NCBI GenBank assembly: GCA_023416735.1
Contig: JAEZGX010000001.1
Coordinates: 1-64,000, forward strand
DNA length: 64,000 nucleotides
DNA from: Verrucomicrobiota bacterium
GTDB lineage: Bacteria; Verrucomicrobiota; Verrucomicrobiia; Opitutales; Opitutaceae
Reading direction: 5' to 3'
A program made the translations under genes and the position numbers. Each line of letters starts with the position of its first letter. The first letter of the stretch is position 1. Below are positions 45,388 to 54,156 of the stretch, in pieces. Below the pieces are notes generated by a model that saw only the letters and a program-made list of their open reading frames with translations, was not told the DNA's origin and searched no databases.

Positions 45388-46455
45388 TCAAATCATCTCT
45401 TTCGGCAGCATCGGCATCAGTTTTTTGATGTCCTGCACCGCGTCCCGGTGACAGACGAGCACGGCGTCCGCAGTTTCCACCACGACAAGGTCCTGCACGC
45501 CCACCAGCGCCACCACCCGGCCATTGCTGATCGCGATATTTTTCTGCGCGTTCACGCCCAGCACCAGGCCGCGGACCGCGTTGCCCGACGAATCCGCCGG
45601 CAAGTGGGGCGGCAGCGAGGTCCACATTCCCACGTCATCCCAGTCGTATTCCGCCAAAATCGTCTCCACCGCCGCCGCTTTTTCCATGATCGCGTAATCG
45701 ACCGAAATCTTCGGCAGCGCCGGAAAGCGTTCGGCGAGGTAAGCCGTTGGATCTCCCGCCGGAAATTCCCGCACGAACTTCGCGAGTTCGGGCGCATGCT
45801 TTTCCGCTTCGGCCAGGAACGCATTCACCCGCCACATGAACATCCCCGCGTTCCATGCGTAATTACCGCTCGCAACATACTTCTCCGCCGTGGCGAGATC
45901 CGGCTTTTCGACAAAGCGCTTCACGCGACGCACCGTTCCGAGTTCCGCCGTCCGGGCGAGTTCGTCGCCCATTTCGAGATAGCCGAATCCAGGCGACGGA
46001 TACGAGGGCTTGATCGCAAACGTCACCAGCGCATCGCTCGCCGCCGCACGCGTCAACGCCGCCGCAAGCTGCCCCGCGAGGCGCGCGGTATTGCTGATCA
46101 AATGATCCGCAGGAAGCAGCGCCATGACGGCATCCGCATTGCGCGCGCGCACCAGCCCGGTCGCAAGCGCCGCGGCGGGCGCCGTGTCGCGTTTCGCCGG
46201 CTCGGCGACGATTTGCTCCGGCGCCAGAAACGACAGCGCTTCGCGTGCCGCCGCGAGCTGAACCTCGTTGGTCAGCACGAAAATATTCGCGAGCGGCACC
46301 ACGCCTTCGAGCCGGCGCACGGTCTCCTCGAGCATAGTCCGCTCGGAAAAAAGCTTCAGCAGGTGCTTCGGCGTGCGCTGGCGACTCATCGGCCAGAAGC
46401 GCTCGCCGCTGCCGCCGGCCATGATGCAAACGTAGGCGTTCGGATTCTCAGTCAT
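45388..46455 (-). CDS. manC: mannose-1-phosphate guanylyltransferase
   Basis: A 355-residue nucleotidyltransferase making GDP-mannose from mannose 1-phosphate and GTP. The signature is CIMAGGSGERFWPMSRQRTP. FVEKPDLATAEKYVASGNYAWNAGMF and KISVDYAIMEKA are typical. It lacks the C-terminal isomerase domain of bifunctional AlgA/ManC proteins. It supplies sugar for surface glycans; no glycan cluster adjoins it. Confidence 0.94.
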   Translation of the reverse strand: MTENPNAYVCIMAGGSGERFWPMSRQRTPKHLLKLFSERTMLEETVRRLEGVVPLANIFVLTNEVQLAAAREALSFLAPEQIVAEPAKRDTAPAAALATGLVRARNADAVMALLPADHLISNTARLAGQLAAALTRAAASDALVTFAIKPSYPSPGFGYLEMGDELARTAELGTVRRVKRFVEKPDLATAEKYVASGNYAWNAGMFMWRVNAFLAEAEKHAPELAKFVREFPAGDPTAYLAERFPALPKISVDYAIMEKAAAVETILAEYDWDDVGMWTSLPPHLPADSSGNAVRGLVLGVNAQKNIAISNGRVVALVGVQDLVVVETADAVLVCHRDAVQDIKKLMPMLPKEMI

Positions 46456-46552
46456 TGGAATATGCGTGATTGAAAGTCGCCGAATGTCACGGCGAAGCCT
46501 GAAAGGCCAAGCCTTAACACCGAAACCTCTCCCCGGTTCCCCGTATCGGGGT

Positions 46553-47551
46553 TTACGTCACGCGCACCACGATCTTCCCAAACTGCCCGCCTCGCTCCAT
46601 CAACGCAAACGCCTCTTCCGCGCGCTTGATCGGAATGACGTCGCTGACGATCGGCTTGATCGCGTGCTGCGCCACATACTGCAGCATCGCCCGCCAATCT
46701 GACGGCGAACCCATCGTCGTGCCCAGCAACGAAAGCTGACGCCAGAAAACCTTGCGCATCGGCAACAGCGGCGGATTCCCCCGCGTCGCACCGAAAAACA
46801 CGATCCGTCCGCCCGGCGCCGCCAAATCGATCAAGGACTCGAAGCCCGGCCCTCCCGCGCTGTCCACGATCACGTCGAAACCGCCGGCGCGTTTCCCGAG
46901 ATCCGCCGCCCAATTTTCCTGGGTGTAATCCGCCCCGCCTTTCGCACCCAATGCGATCGCGCCATCGATCTTCTCCTGCGAACTCGACGTCACCCAAACC
47001 TCCGCCGCATGCGCGACCGCAAATTGCAGCGCAAACAACGCCGCACCTCCGCCGATCCCCGTGATCAACACTCTTTCTCTCGCGTGCAACTGCGCCCGCG
47101 TCGAAACCGCCCGCCACGCCGTCAACCCCGCCAGCGGCAACGCCGCGGCTTCTTCCCACGACAACTGCGCCGGCTTCTCCGCCAGTTGCTCCACCGGCAC
47201 TGCGATCCGTTCCGCCAACGTTCCGTCGCGCGGCAATCCGAGAATCGAAAACGTGGACGACGATTGCGCGCGATCGTCCTCCCCCCAACCGAAGGCTGGA
47301 TAGATGATCACCTCCCGACCGATCCAAGACTCATCGCCGCCCTCCCCGACCGCCGTCACCACACCCGCGCCATCCGATCCGGGAATGCTCGGCCACTTCA
47401 ATCCCGCATACTGGCCCGCCTTGATCCAGACGTCGCGATGATTCAGCGCCGCCGCGCGAATCTCCACGACCGCTTCGCCCGCCTTGGGCGTGGGCACCGG
47501 CACATCGGCGATTTCCAGTTGGTTGATTCCATTGAGTCGGACGGCGCGCAT
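46553..47551 (-). CDS. zinc-independent medium-chain dehydrogenase (quinone-oxidoreductase type)
   Basis: A 332-residue MDR protein. The N domain has ALNHRDVWIKAGQYAGLKWP and IPGSDGAGVVTAVG. The NADPH fold is VLITGIGGGAALFALQFAVA and FDVIVDSAGGPGFESLIDL. The cysteines and histidines of the zinc alcohol dehydrogenases are not in place, so it is closer to quinone oxidoreductase/YhdH-like enzymes. Substrate unknown. It lies 97 bases upstream of manC on the same strand. Confidence 0.9.
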   Translation of the reverse strand: MRAVRLNGINQLEIADVPVPTPKAGEAVVEIRAAALNHRDVWIKAGQYAGLKWPSIPGSDGAGVVTAVGEGGDESWIGREVIIYPAFGWGEDDRAQSSSTFSILGLPRDGTLAERIAVPVEQLAEKPAQLSWEEAAALPLAGLTAWRAVSTRAQLHARERVLITGIGGGAALFALQFAVAHAAEVWVTSSSQEKIDGAIALGAKGGADYTQENWAADLGKRAGGFDVIVDSAGGPGFESLIDLAAPGGRIVFFGATRGNPPLLPMRKVFWRQLSLLGTTMGSPSDWRAMLQYVAQHAIKPIVSDVIPIKRAEEAFALMERGGQFGKIVVRVT

Positions 47552-47565
47552 GATGGAGGAAGTGA

Positions 47566-47592
47566 CAAGTAAGAAGTATCAAGTAGCAAGTG
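47566..47592. repeat. decayed tandem word repeat
   Basis: caagtaagaagtatcaagta followed by gcaagtg: the word (a)aagta/caagt repeated about five times in the gap between divergent genes. Same style as 6636-6667 and 21099-21138. Confidence 0.5.
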
Positions 47593-47626
47593 CCTCGATC
47601 CGCAAACCCGCCACCGCTTCACCCTC

Positions 47627-48193
47627 GTGCTCCTCGCCTTTCATAAACCCTACGGTGTCCTTTCGCAGTTCACTCCCGAGCCCGGATCGCGCTGGCGCAC
47701 GCTCGCCGAGTTCTCGCTCCCGAAAAACGTTTATGCGCTCGGGCGCCTCGACGCCGACTCCGAAGGCTTGCTCCTCTTGAGCGACGAAGCGGGCCTCAAT
47801 TCCACTCTGCTCGACCCCAACCGCGGGCATCGCCGCGAATACTGGGCACAGGTCGAGCACATTCCCGATGCCAGCGCTCTCGCGAAACTCGAACGCGGCA
47901 TCCGGATCGGCGACTACACCACGCGCCCTTGCCACGTTCGACGTCTCGAGCCACCACCCTCGCTGCCGCCGCGCGACCCGCCGATTCGCTTTCGCAAAAA
48001 CATTCCCGACTCCTGGCTCTCGCTCGAGCTCGTGGAAGGCAAAAACCGCCAGGTCCGCCGCATGACCGCCGCGATCGGACACCCGACCCTGCGTCTGATC
48101 CGGGTGCGCATCGGAAACTTCGTCCTCGGCGAACTCGCGCCCGGAAAATGGCGCGAGCTCACCGCTGCGGAACGCGCAGCCGTGTTCAAGTAG
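47627..48193 (+). CDS. rluE: pseudouridine synthase, RluE-like
   Basis: A 188-residue short member of the RsuA/RluB/RluE family without an S4 domain. LLAFHKPYGVLSQFTPE opens it, the catalytic aspartate is in YALGRLDADSEGLLLLSDEA, and GKNRQVRRMTAAIGHPTLRLIR closes the signature. Size and lack of S4 match RluE (23S rRNA U2457 in E. coli). A GTG start is used at 47627. Divergent from the MDR gene. Confidence 0.9.
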   Translation: MLLAFHKPYGVLSQFTPEPGSRWRTLAEFSLPKNVYALGRLDADSEGLLLLSDEAGLNSTLLDPNRGHRREYWAQVEHIPDASALAKLERGIRIGDYTTRPCHVRRLEPPPSLPPRDPPIRFRKNIPDSWLSLELVEGKNRQVRRMTAAIGHPTLRLIRVRIGNFVLGELAPGKWRELTAAERAAVFK

Positions 48194-48217
48194 TGCAGCG
48201 TTTCAGTCCACTCTGCC

Positions 48218-49288
48218 TCACCACGCGCGCGCATACTGCTTCGGCGGCGGCACCGCTTCCGGCCGTCCTAACTTCCGCGCCGCCTTCGCCGGCCAATACG
48301 GATCGCGCAAAAACTCTCGCGCCAGCAACACGACATCCGCTTTCCCGCTGGCTACGATTTCATCCGCCTGCTCGGGTTGCGTAATCAGCCCGACTGCCGC
48401 CGTCGCAATGTCGGCTTCGCGCCGGACGCGTTCGGCAAACGGAACCTGATAGCCGGGCCCGATCGCAATCTTCGCATTCGGCACCGCGCCTCCCGAACTG
48501 CAATCGATCAGATCCACGCCTTCGGATTTCAACCGCTTCGCCAGTTCGACCGTTTGCTCGATATCCCAACCGCCTTCCGCCCAATCCGTGCACGACAAAC
48601 GAACCGTCAGCGGCAGATGATCCGGCCAGACCGCCCGCACCTCGCGCGTCGTCTCGAGCAGGAAACGAATGCGATTCTCGAAACTCCCGCCGTAGTTGTC
48701 CGTGCGTTGGTTCGAGAGCGGCGACAAAAACTCGTGGCTCAGGTATCCATGCGCCGAATGGAGCTCGAGCCACTCGAAGCCGGCCGACAACGACCGCCGT
48801 GCCGCCGCGACAAAATCCGCCTGAACCCGCTTGATCTCTTCAACCGTCAACGCATGCGGCACTTTATCGAGGCCATCGCCAAACGCGATTGGGCTCGGAC
48901 CAACCGGCGTCCACCCACCCGCATCGTCCGCCAAATGATCGCCGCCTTCCCATGGCACCGCCGCACTCGCTTTCCGCCCCGCATGCGCGATTTGAATCCC
49001 GGCGACCGCGCCGTGCTCTTTGAGAAAGCGCGTGATCCGCGCAAACGGTTCGATGTGCCGATCGGACCAGATTCCCGTGTCACCCGGACTGATCCTTCCT
49101 TCCGGTGAAACACCCGTGGCTTCCGCGATGATCAGACCTGCGCCGCCGACGGCCCGCGATCCGAGGTGCACGAGATGCCAGTCGTTCGGCATCCCGTCTT
49201 CGGCGGAATATTCGCACATCGGCGAGACGCCGACGCGGTTGCGCAGCGTGATGGATTTGAGAGTGAACGAATCGAACAAGGACGGCAT
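48218..49288 (-). CDS. old yellow enzyme family NADPH dehydrogenase (NamA/YqjM-like)
   Basis: A 356-residue FMN ene-reductase. YqjM-type markers are present: Cys25 in SPMCEYSAEDG tuning the flavin, ELHSAHGYLSHEFLSPLSN for substrate and FMN contacts, and VVLLAREFLRDPYWP at the phosphate end. It reduces activated C=C bonds or nitro groups of electrophiles. It follows the pump-2 genes on the same strand with only a tiny peptide frame between, so detoxification and efflux may be co-induced. Confidence 0.92.
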   Translation of the reverse strand: MPSLFDSFTLKSITLRNRVGVSPMCEYSAEDGMPNDWHLVHLGSRAVGGAGLIIAEATGVSPEGRISPGDTGIWSDRHIEPFARITRFLKEHGAVAGIQIAHAGRKASAAVPWEGGDHLADDAGGWTPVGPSPIAFGDGLDKVPHALTVEEIKRVQADFVAAARRSLSAGFEWLELHSAHGYLSHEFLSPLSNQRTDNYGGSFENRIRFLLETTREVRAVWPDHLPLTVRLSCTDWAEGGWDIEQTVELAKRLKSEGVDLIDCSSGGAVPNAKIAIGPGYQVPFAERVRREADIATAAVGLITQPEQADEIVASGKADVVLLAREFLRDPYWPAKAARKLGRPEAVPPPKQYARAW

Positions 49289-49317
49289 TGGAGAGAAAAA
49301 GATTTGTCGTGAATGAA

Positions 49318-49395
49318 TCAGGGCCGCGTGCGCTCCTCACTGTCCCACGCAGTCAGGACAACAAGCGCCGCGAGAATCAGCATCAGGAGAATCAT
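49318..49395 (-). CDS. 25-residue hydrophobic peptide (possible small membrane protein)
   Basis: ATG 49395 to TGA 49318 reads MILLMLILAALVVLTAWD then SEERTRP: one membrane helix and a short charged tail. It sits between the outer-membrane channel gene (stop 49411) and the ene-reductase gene (start 49288), same strand and tight spacing. Tiny single-helix partners of efflux pumps are known in other bacteria, but nothing here identifies this one. The frame could be chance. Confidence 0.4.
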   Translation of the reverse strand: MILLMLILAALVVLTAWDSEERTRP

Positions 49396-49410
49396 GGGAG
49401 CAAATGCAGT

Positions 49411-50847
49411 TTAACGTGATGCCAACGCGCCTTCGTGGGGAGTCGCGTGCCAGCCCCCACCCAGCGCTTTGACCAGCGCGACGCGGGCATTGGCGCGCTG
49501 CGCCGCCAGCTGCACCTCGGAGCGTTCGAGCGCGTGCACGCTGCGTTGAGCGTCGATTACTTCCAGATAGGAAACAAAACCAGCATCGTAACGCGTTTGC
49601 GCGCGCGTCGCCGTTCGCCGGGCCGCTTCGAGCGCGCGTTCATGCGCGGCCGTCTGCTCGCTCAGCAGCTTCGTTGCAGTTAACGCATCCTGAACCTCGC
49701 GAAACGCGACGAGCACGCGCTGGCGAAACAACGCAACCGCTTCTTCGTAAGCCGCACGACTCCGCTCCAGATTGGCGCGATTTCGTCCGCCTTGAAAAAT
49801 CGGCAGATAAAGGCGCGGTCCAATCGACCAGATCCGTGAGTCGGAATCGAACAACCGATCGATCTCCCCACTCGATTGCCCCGCGAAACCGGTCAGTGAA
49901 ATCGCCGGAAAAAACGCCGCCTTCGCCACACCGATCCGCGCATTCGCGGCCGCAAGCGCACGTTCGGCCGCGGCGATGTCGGGTCGGCGTTCCAGCAGTT
50001 CGGACGGAAGTCCTGCGGGGATTTCCGGCGCCGCGATCGCGCGCGATGTGACATCGAGATCGAAAGAACTCGCCGGTTCTCCCGCCAACACCGCGAGCGC
50101 ATTGCGCACCGACGCGCGCTGACGCAACAGCGCCGCTTGTTCCGTCTCGGTCACCGCCAGCTCGGTCTCGGCCCGGGCCAGATCGAGATCTGCCGCCGTG
50201 CCGCTCCTCACTCGCGCAGCGATCAAATCGACCGCCCGACGACGCAAGACGATCGTGTCGCGCACCGACGCGAGTTCCTGCTCGAGCGCAATCAACGCGA
50301 AGTAATTCGTCGCGACCTCCGCCGTCAGCGCGAGTTTCACCGACTCGAACGCCGCGGCGCTCGCAGCGACTTCCGCCCGAGCGCTTTCATTCAGCCGGCG
50401 CACGCGGCCGAACAAATCGATTTCCCAGCTCGCTTCGAGCGGAGCGCGATACGTCGTGGTGAGTTCGTGGGGGAGAACATTGTCCGTCGTCGTCGAGTTG
50501 CGTTCGCGCGTCGCGTTCGCCCCCGCCGCCAGCTGCGGCCAATACGCGCCACGGGCCAATCCCGCCGCGGCGCGAGCCTGCATCACGCGCGCAGCCGCCG
50601 CGCGCAGATCCTGATTCGCTGCGAGCGCGCGCGTTTCGAGTTCGTCGAGCAATGGATCGTCGAAGAGCCTCCACCACTCTCCACGGGCGAACGCATCCGA
50701 AGGCGTCGCCGTTTTCCACGTTCCGAATTCTTCGGCGTCCCGAAAAGCGGCGGGCGCAGGGATTTCGGGTGGGACATAATCCGGGCCGACACTCGGAAGC
50801 GCGGCGAAAAGAGGTGAGGTCAGAAGGAAAAACGCAGGTGTTTTCAT
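49411..50847 (-). CDS. outer-membrane efflux channel (NodT/OprM-like), pump 2
   Basis: A 478-residue protein. VGPDYVPPEIPAPAAF followed by WWRLFDDPLLDELETRALAA is the classic OprM/NodT N terminus, and the two repeats end with AARVMQARAAAG and YDAGFVSYLEVIDAQRSVHA. The signal region (MKTPAFFLLTSPLFAALPSV) lacks the lipobox cysteine usually just before VGPDY, so it may not be a lipoprotein. ATG 50847 is preferred; GTG 50859 is an alternative. It follows the RND gene by 17 bases. Confidence 0.92.
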   Translation of the reverse strand: MKTPAFFLLTSPLFAALPSVGPDYVPPEIPAPAAFRDAEEFGTWKTATPSDAFARGEWWRLFDDPLLDELETRALAANQDLRAAAARVMQARAAAGLARGAYWPQLAAGANATRERNSTTTDNVLPHELTTTYRAPLEASWEIDLFGRVRRLNESARAEVAASAAAFESVKLALTAEVATNYFALIALEQELASVRDTIVLRRRAVDLIAARVRSGTAADLDLARAETELAVTETEQAALLRQRASVRNALAVLAGEPASSFDLDVTSRAIAAPEIPAGLPSELLERRPDIAAAERALAAANARIGVAKAAFFPAISLTGFAGQSSGEIDRLFDSDSRIWSIGPRLYLPIFQGGRNRANLERSRAAYEEAVALFRQRVLVAFREVQDALTATKLLSEQTAAHERALEAARRTATRAQTRYDAGFVSYLEVIDAQRSVHALERSEVQLAAQRANARVALVKALGGGWHATPHEGALASR

Positions 50848-50864
50848 GAGAGCTTTCACATTAT

Positions 50865-53800
50865 TCAGGCGTGCTGAGGAACAGCTTGAGGCACCACCGG
50901 CGCCGGTTTTCGAACGCCGAGCTTCTCCAGAACCACGTAGAAAACAGGCGTGAGAAAGAGTCCGAAGAACGTCACGCCGATCATTCCCGAAAACACCGCG
51001 ACGCCCATCGCTCGCCGCATCTCGGCGCCCGCGCCGGTGCTGATCACGAGCGGAAAGACGCCCGCGATGAACGCGATCGATGTCATTAGGATCGGGCGCA
51101 ACCGCAGCCGCGCGGCATCGAGCGCCGCATCGACAATCGAAGCCCCTTCCTCGCGACGCTTCAGAGCGAATTCAACGATCAGGATCGCGTTCTTCGCCGC
51201 GAGTCCGATCAGCACGATCAGACCGATCTGCGTGAAGACGTTGTTCTCACCGCGCGCCAGCCAGAGTCCGACCATCGCCGAGAAGAGCGCCATCGGCACG
51301 ATCAGGATCACCGCAAACGGAAGCCGGAAACTTTCGTATTGCGCCGCCAGCACGAGAAACACGAGCAGGATGCTCAGCGGGTAAACCCACAGCCCCGCGT
51401 TTCCGGCGAGGATCTTTTGAAACGTGAGCTCGGTCCACTCGAGCGCGAAGCCTTTCGGCAAATGTTCGTCGGCGAGTTCCTGCATCAACGCTTCGGCTTG
51501 CCCCGAGCTGAATCCGGGCGCGGGCGCAGCATTGATCTCCGCCGCGGGATAACCATTGTAACGCATGACGCGTTCCGGGCCGTAGCTTTCGCGCACGTCC
51601 ACCAGCGATCCGAGCGACACCAGTTCGCCGCGATCGTTGCGGGTCTTGAGACGAGTGATGTCTTCCGGCGAATCGCGGAACTCGGCGTCGGCTTGCGCGA
51701 TCACCTGATACGTCCGGCCGAACCGATTGAAGTCGTTCACGTAGAGCGAGCCGAGATTGATCTGCATCGTCTCGAAGACATTCCCCAACGGCACACCCTG
51801 CGTCTTCGCCTTCACGCGATCGACATCGGCCTCGAGCTGCGGCGTGTTGATCGTGAAGCTCGAAAACATCCCGGTGAGGCCAGGGCTCTCATAGGCTTTT
51901 CCGATCAACGTCTGCGTGGCGTCGTAAAGTGCATCGAGACCGAGATCCGCCCGATCTTCGACATAGAGTTTGAACCCGCCCGTCTGCCCTAGGCCCATCA
52001 CGGGCGGCGGCGGAAAGATCGCCACGAACGCGTCCTGAATTTCACCAAACTGCCGCTGCAGCTCCGCGGCGATCGCGTCGCCCGAGAGCTCGGAAGCCTT
52101 GCGTTCCTCGAATGGCTTCAGCCCGACGAACACAATTCCGCTATTGGTCGAGTTCGTGAATCCGTTGATCGATAAACCGGGAAACGCGATGGCGTTGGCC
52201 ACGCCGGGATGCGCCAGCGCCAGATCGCTCATGCGGCGAATCACCTCATCCGTGCGATCGAGCGACGCGGCCGAAGGGAGCTGCGCGAACGCGATCAGGT
52301 ATTGCTTATCCTGGGACGGCACGAAACCGGTCGGGACCGACTTGAACGAAAACCCGGTGAACACCAGCAGGCCCGCGTAAACGACCAGCGCGATCGCAGA
52401 GACGCGGATGAGCCGCGCCACACCTTGCGAATACTTCTGCGCCGACCATTCGAAGAAGCGGTTGAACGGACGGAAAAACCAGCCGAGCGCACGATCGAGG
52501 AAACGCGTCACCACATCCTTCGGCGCATGATGATCGCGCAGCAGCAGCGCACTGAGCGCCGGTGAAAGCGTGAGCGAGTTGAACGCCGAGATGACCGTCG
52601 AGATCGCGATCGTGATCGCGAACTGCTTGTAGAACTGCCCGGTCAGGCCGGTGATAAACGCGGTCGGAATAAAAACCGCCGAAAGCACGAGCGCCGTGGC
52701 GATAATCGGCCCGGTCACTTCGCGCATGGCCTGACGCGTGGCTTCGAACGGCGTCTTGCCGAGCGCGATGTTTCGCTCGACGTTTTCGACCACGACAATC
52801 GCGTCGTCGACGACGATGCCGATCGCCAGCACCAGGCCGAAGAGCGAAAGCGCGTTGATCGAAAATCCGAGCGCCTGCATCACGGCAAACGTGCCCACGA
52901 GCGACACCGGCACCGCGGCGAGCGGGATGATCGAAGCCCGCCAGGTTTGAAGAAACAAAATGACCACGATCACCACGAGCGCGACCGCTTCCAGCAGCGT
53001 TTTCACCACAGCCTTGATCGAATCGCGGACGAAAATCGTCGGATCGTAAACGATGTTGTAGTCGAGCCCGTCGGGGAAATTCGCCTTCAGTTCCGCCATC
53101 GTGGCGCGCACGGCGTCGGAGGTCGCGATTGCGTTTGAGCCCGGCAGTTGAGCGATGGGCAACGCGACCGCGGTCTGGTTGTTGAGCAGCGAACGCAGCG
53201 CGTATTCCGATGCCCCAAGTTCGATGCGAGCGACGTCGCGAAGTTGAACGCGTTCGCCGTTCGTGCCGGCTTTCACGACGATCGCGCCAAACTCTTCCTC
53301 GTTCGCGAGGCGGCCGCGGGTGTTAATCAGAAGCTCGGTGTCGGTCGAGCGTGACAGCGGTTGCTGGCCGACCGCGCCCGCCGCGACTTGGACATTCTGC
53401 TCACGGATCGCTGCCACGACATCCGAAGCGGTGAGGCCCTTCGCCGCGACTTTGTTGGGATCGAGCCAAACGCGCATCGCGTAATCTCCCGATCCGAAAA
53501 CCCGCACGTCCCCGACTCCGTTCAACCGCGCTAGCACATCGCGCACCTGCAGCGTCGCATAGTTCCGCACGTAGATGTCGTCGTAACGGCCGTCGGGTGA
53601 AAACAGGTGCACGACCATCAGCAGGTCGGGCGATGTTTTCTGTGTCGTGACGCCGAGCCGGCGAACTTCCTCCGGCAGCTTCGGCAGCGCCTGCGCCACG
53701 CGGTTCTGCACCTGCACCTGCGCATTATCGAGATCGGTGCCGAGCGCGAAGGTGATGGTCAGCGTCATCACCCCGTCGCTCGTCGCCTGCGAAAACATGT

Positions 53801-54035
53801 AAAGCGAATGCTCGACACCATTGATCGCCTGCTCGAGCGGAGCCGCGACCGTTTCGGAAATCGTTTTCGGATTCGCTCCCGGATACGTGGCGCGGACGAC
53901 CACGGTCGGTGGGACGACTTCCGGATACTCGCTCACCGGCAGACGGGTGAGCGAGATCGCGCCGACGAGAAAGATAACGATCGATAAAACGCCGGCGAAG
54001 ATCGGGCGCTTGATGAAGAAATCGGAGAAGTTCAT
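50865..54035 (-). CDS. RND efflux permease (MexF/AcrB-like), pump 2
   Basis: A 1056-residue pump. NFSDFFIKRPIFAGVLSIVI starts it, LAIGIVVDDAIVVVENVERN holds the TM4 Asp pair, and FGSGDYAMRVWLDPNKVAAK and VLIGLAAKNAILIVEFALKR are MexF-like. All twelve membrane segments are present. Together with the adaptor and channel on either side it forms a complete tripartite pump, distinct from pump 1 (37995-41156). Confidence 0.96.
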   Translation of the reverse strand: MNFSDFFIKRPIFAGVLSIVIFLVGAISLTRLPVSEYPEVVPPTVVVRATYPGANPKTISETVAAPLEQAINGVEHSLYMFSQATSDGVMTLTITFALGTDLDNAQVQVQNRVAQALPKLPEEVRRLGVTTQKTSPDLLMVVHLFSPDGRYDDIYVRNYATLQVRDVLARLNGVGDVRVFGSGDYAMRVWLDPNKVAAKGLTASDVVAAIREQNVQVAAGAVGQQPLSRSTDTELLINTRGRLANEEEFGAIVVKAGTNGERVQLRDVARIELGASEYALRSLLNNQTAVALPIAQLPGSNAIATSDAVRATMAELKANFPDGLDYNIVYDPTIFVRDSIKAVVKTLLEAVALVVIVVILFLQTWRASIIPLAAVPVSLVGTFAVMQALGFSINALSLFGLVLAIGIVVDDAIVVVENVERNIALGKTPFEATRQAMREVTGPIIATALVLSAVFIPTAFITGLTGQFYKQFAITIAISTVISAFNSLTLSPALSALLLRDHHAPKDVVTRFLDRALGWFFRPFNRFFEWSAQKYSQGVARLIRVSAIALVVYAGLLVFTGFSFKSVPTGFVPSQDKQYLIAFAQLPSAASLDRTDEVIRRMSDLALAHPGVANAIAFPGLSINGFTNSTNSGIVFVGLKPFEERKASELSGDAIAAELQRQFGEIQDAFVAIFPPPPVMGLGQTGGFKLYVEDRADLGLDALYDATQTLIGKAYESPGLTGMFSSFTINTPQLEADVDRVKAKTQGVPLGNVFETMQINLGSLYVNDFNRFGRTYQVIAQADAEFRDSPEDITRLKTRNDRGELVSLGSLVDVRESYGPERVMRYNGYPAAEINAAPAPGFSSGQAEALMQELADEHLPKGFALEWTELTFQKILAGNAGLWVYPLSILLVFLVLAAQYESFRLPFAVILIVPMALFSAMVGLWLARGENNVFTQIGLIVLIGLAAKNAILIVEFALKRREEGASIVDAALDAARLRLRPILMTSIAFIAGVFPLVISTGAGAEMRRAMGVAVFSGMIGVTFFGLFLTPVFYVVLEKLGVRKPAPVVPQAVPQHA

Positions 54036-54156
54036 GGCGGAAGGAGGTGTGCGGGCAAAGCAGTGGCTTGGAACCGGCGGAGCCCGTCGGAACTAGATCG
54101 TGGCAGGCAATGGCCCCCGAACGCCGCGGCAGTGAACCGCAGCTCGGGGAGAACCT

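Noticed and set aside
46529..46551. Terminator after the MDR oxidoreductase gene
   Set aside because: Only a 5-bp CCCCG/CGGGG stem without a clear T-run; too weak to list.
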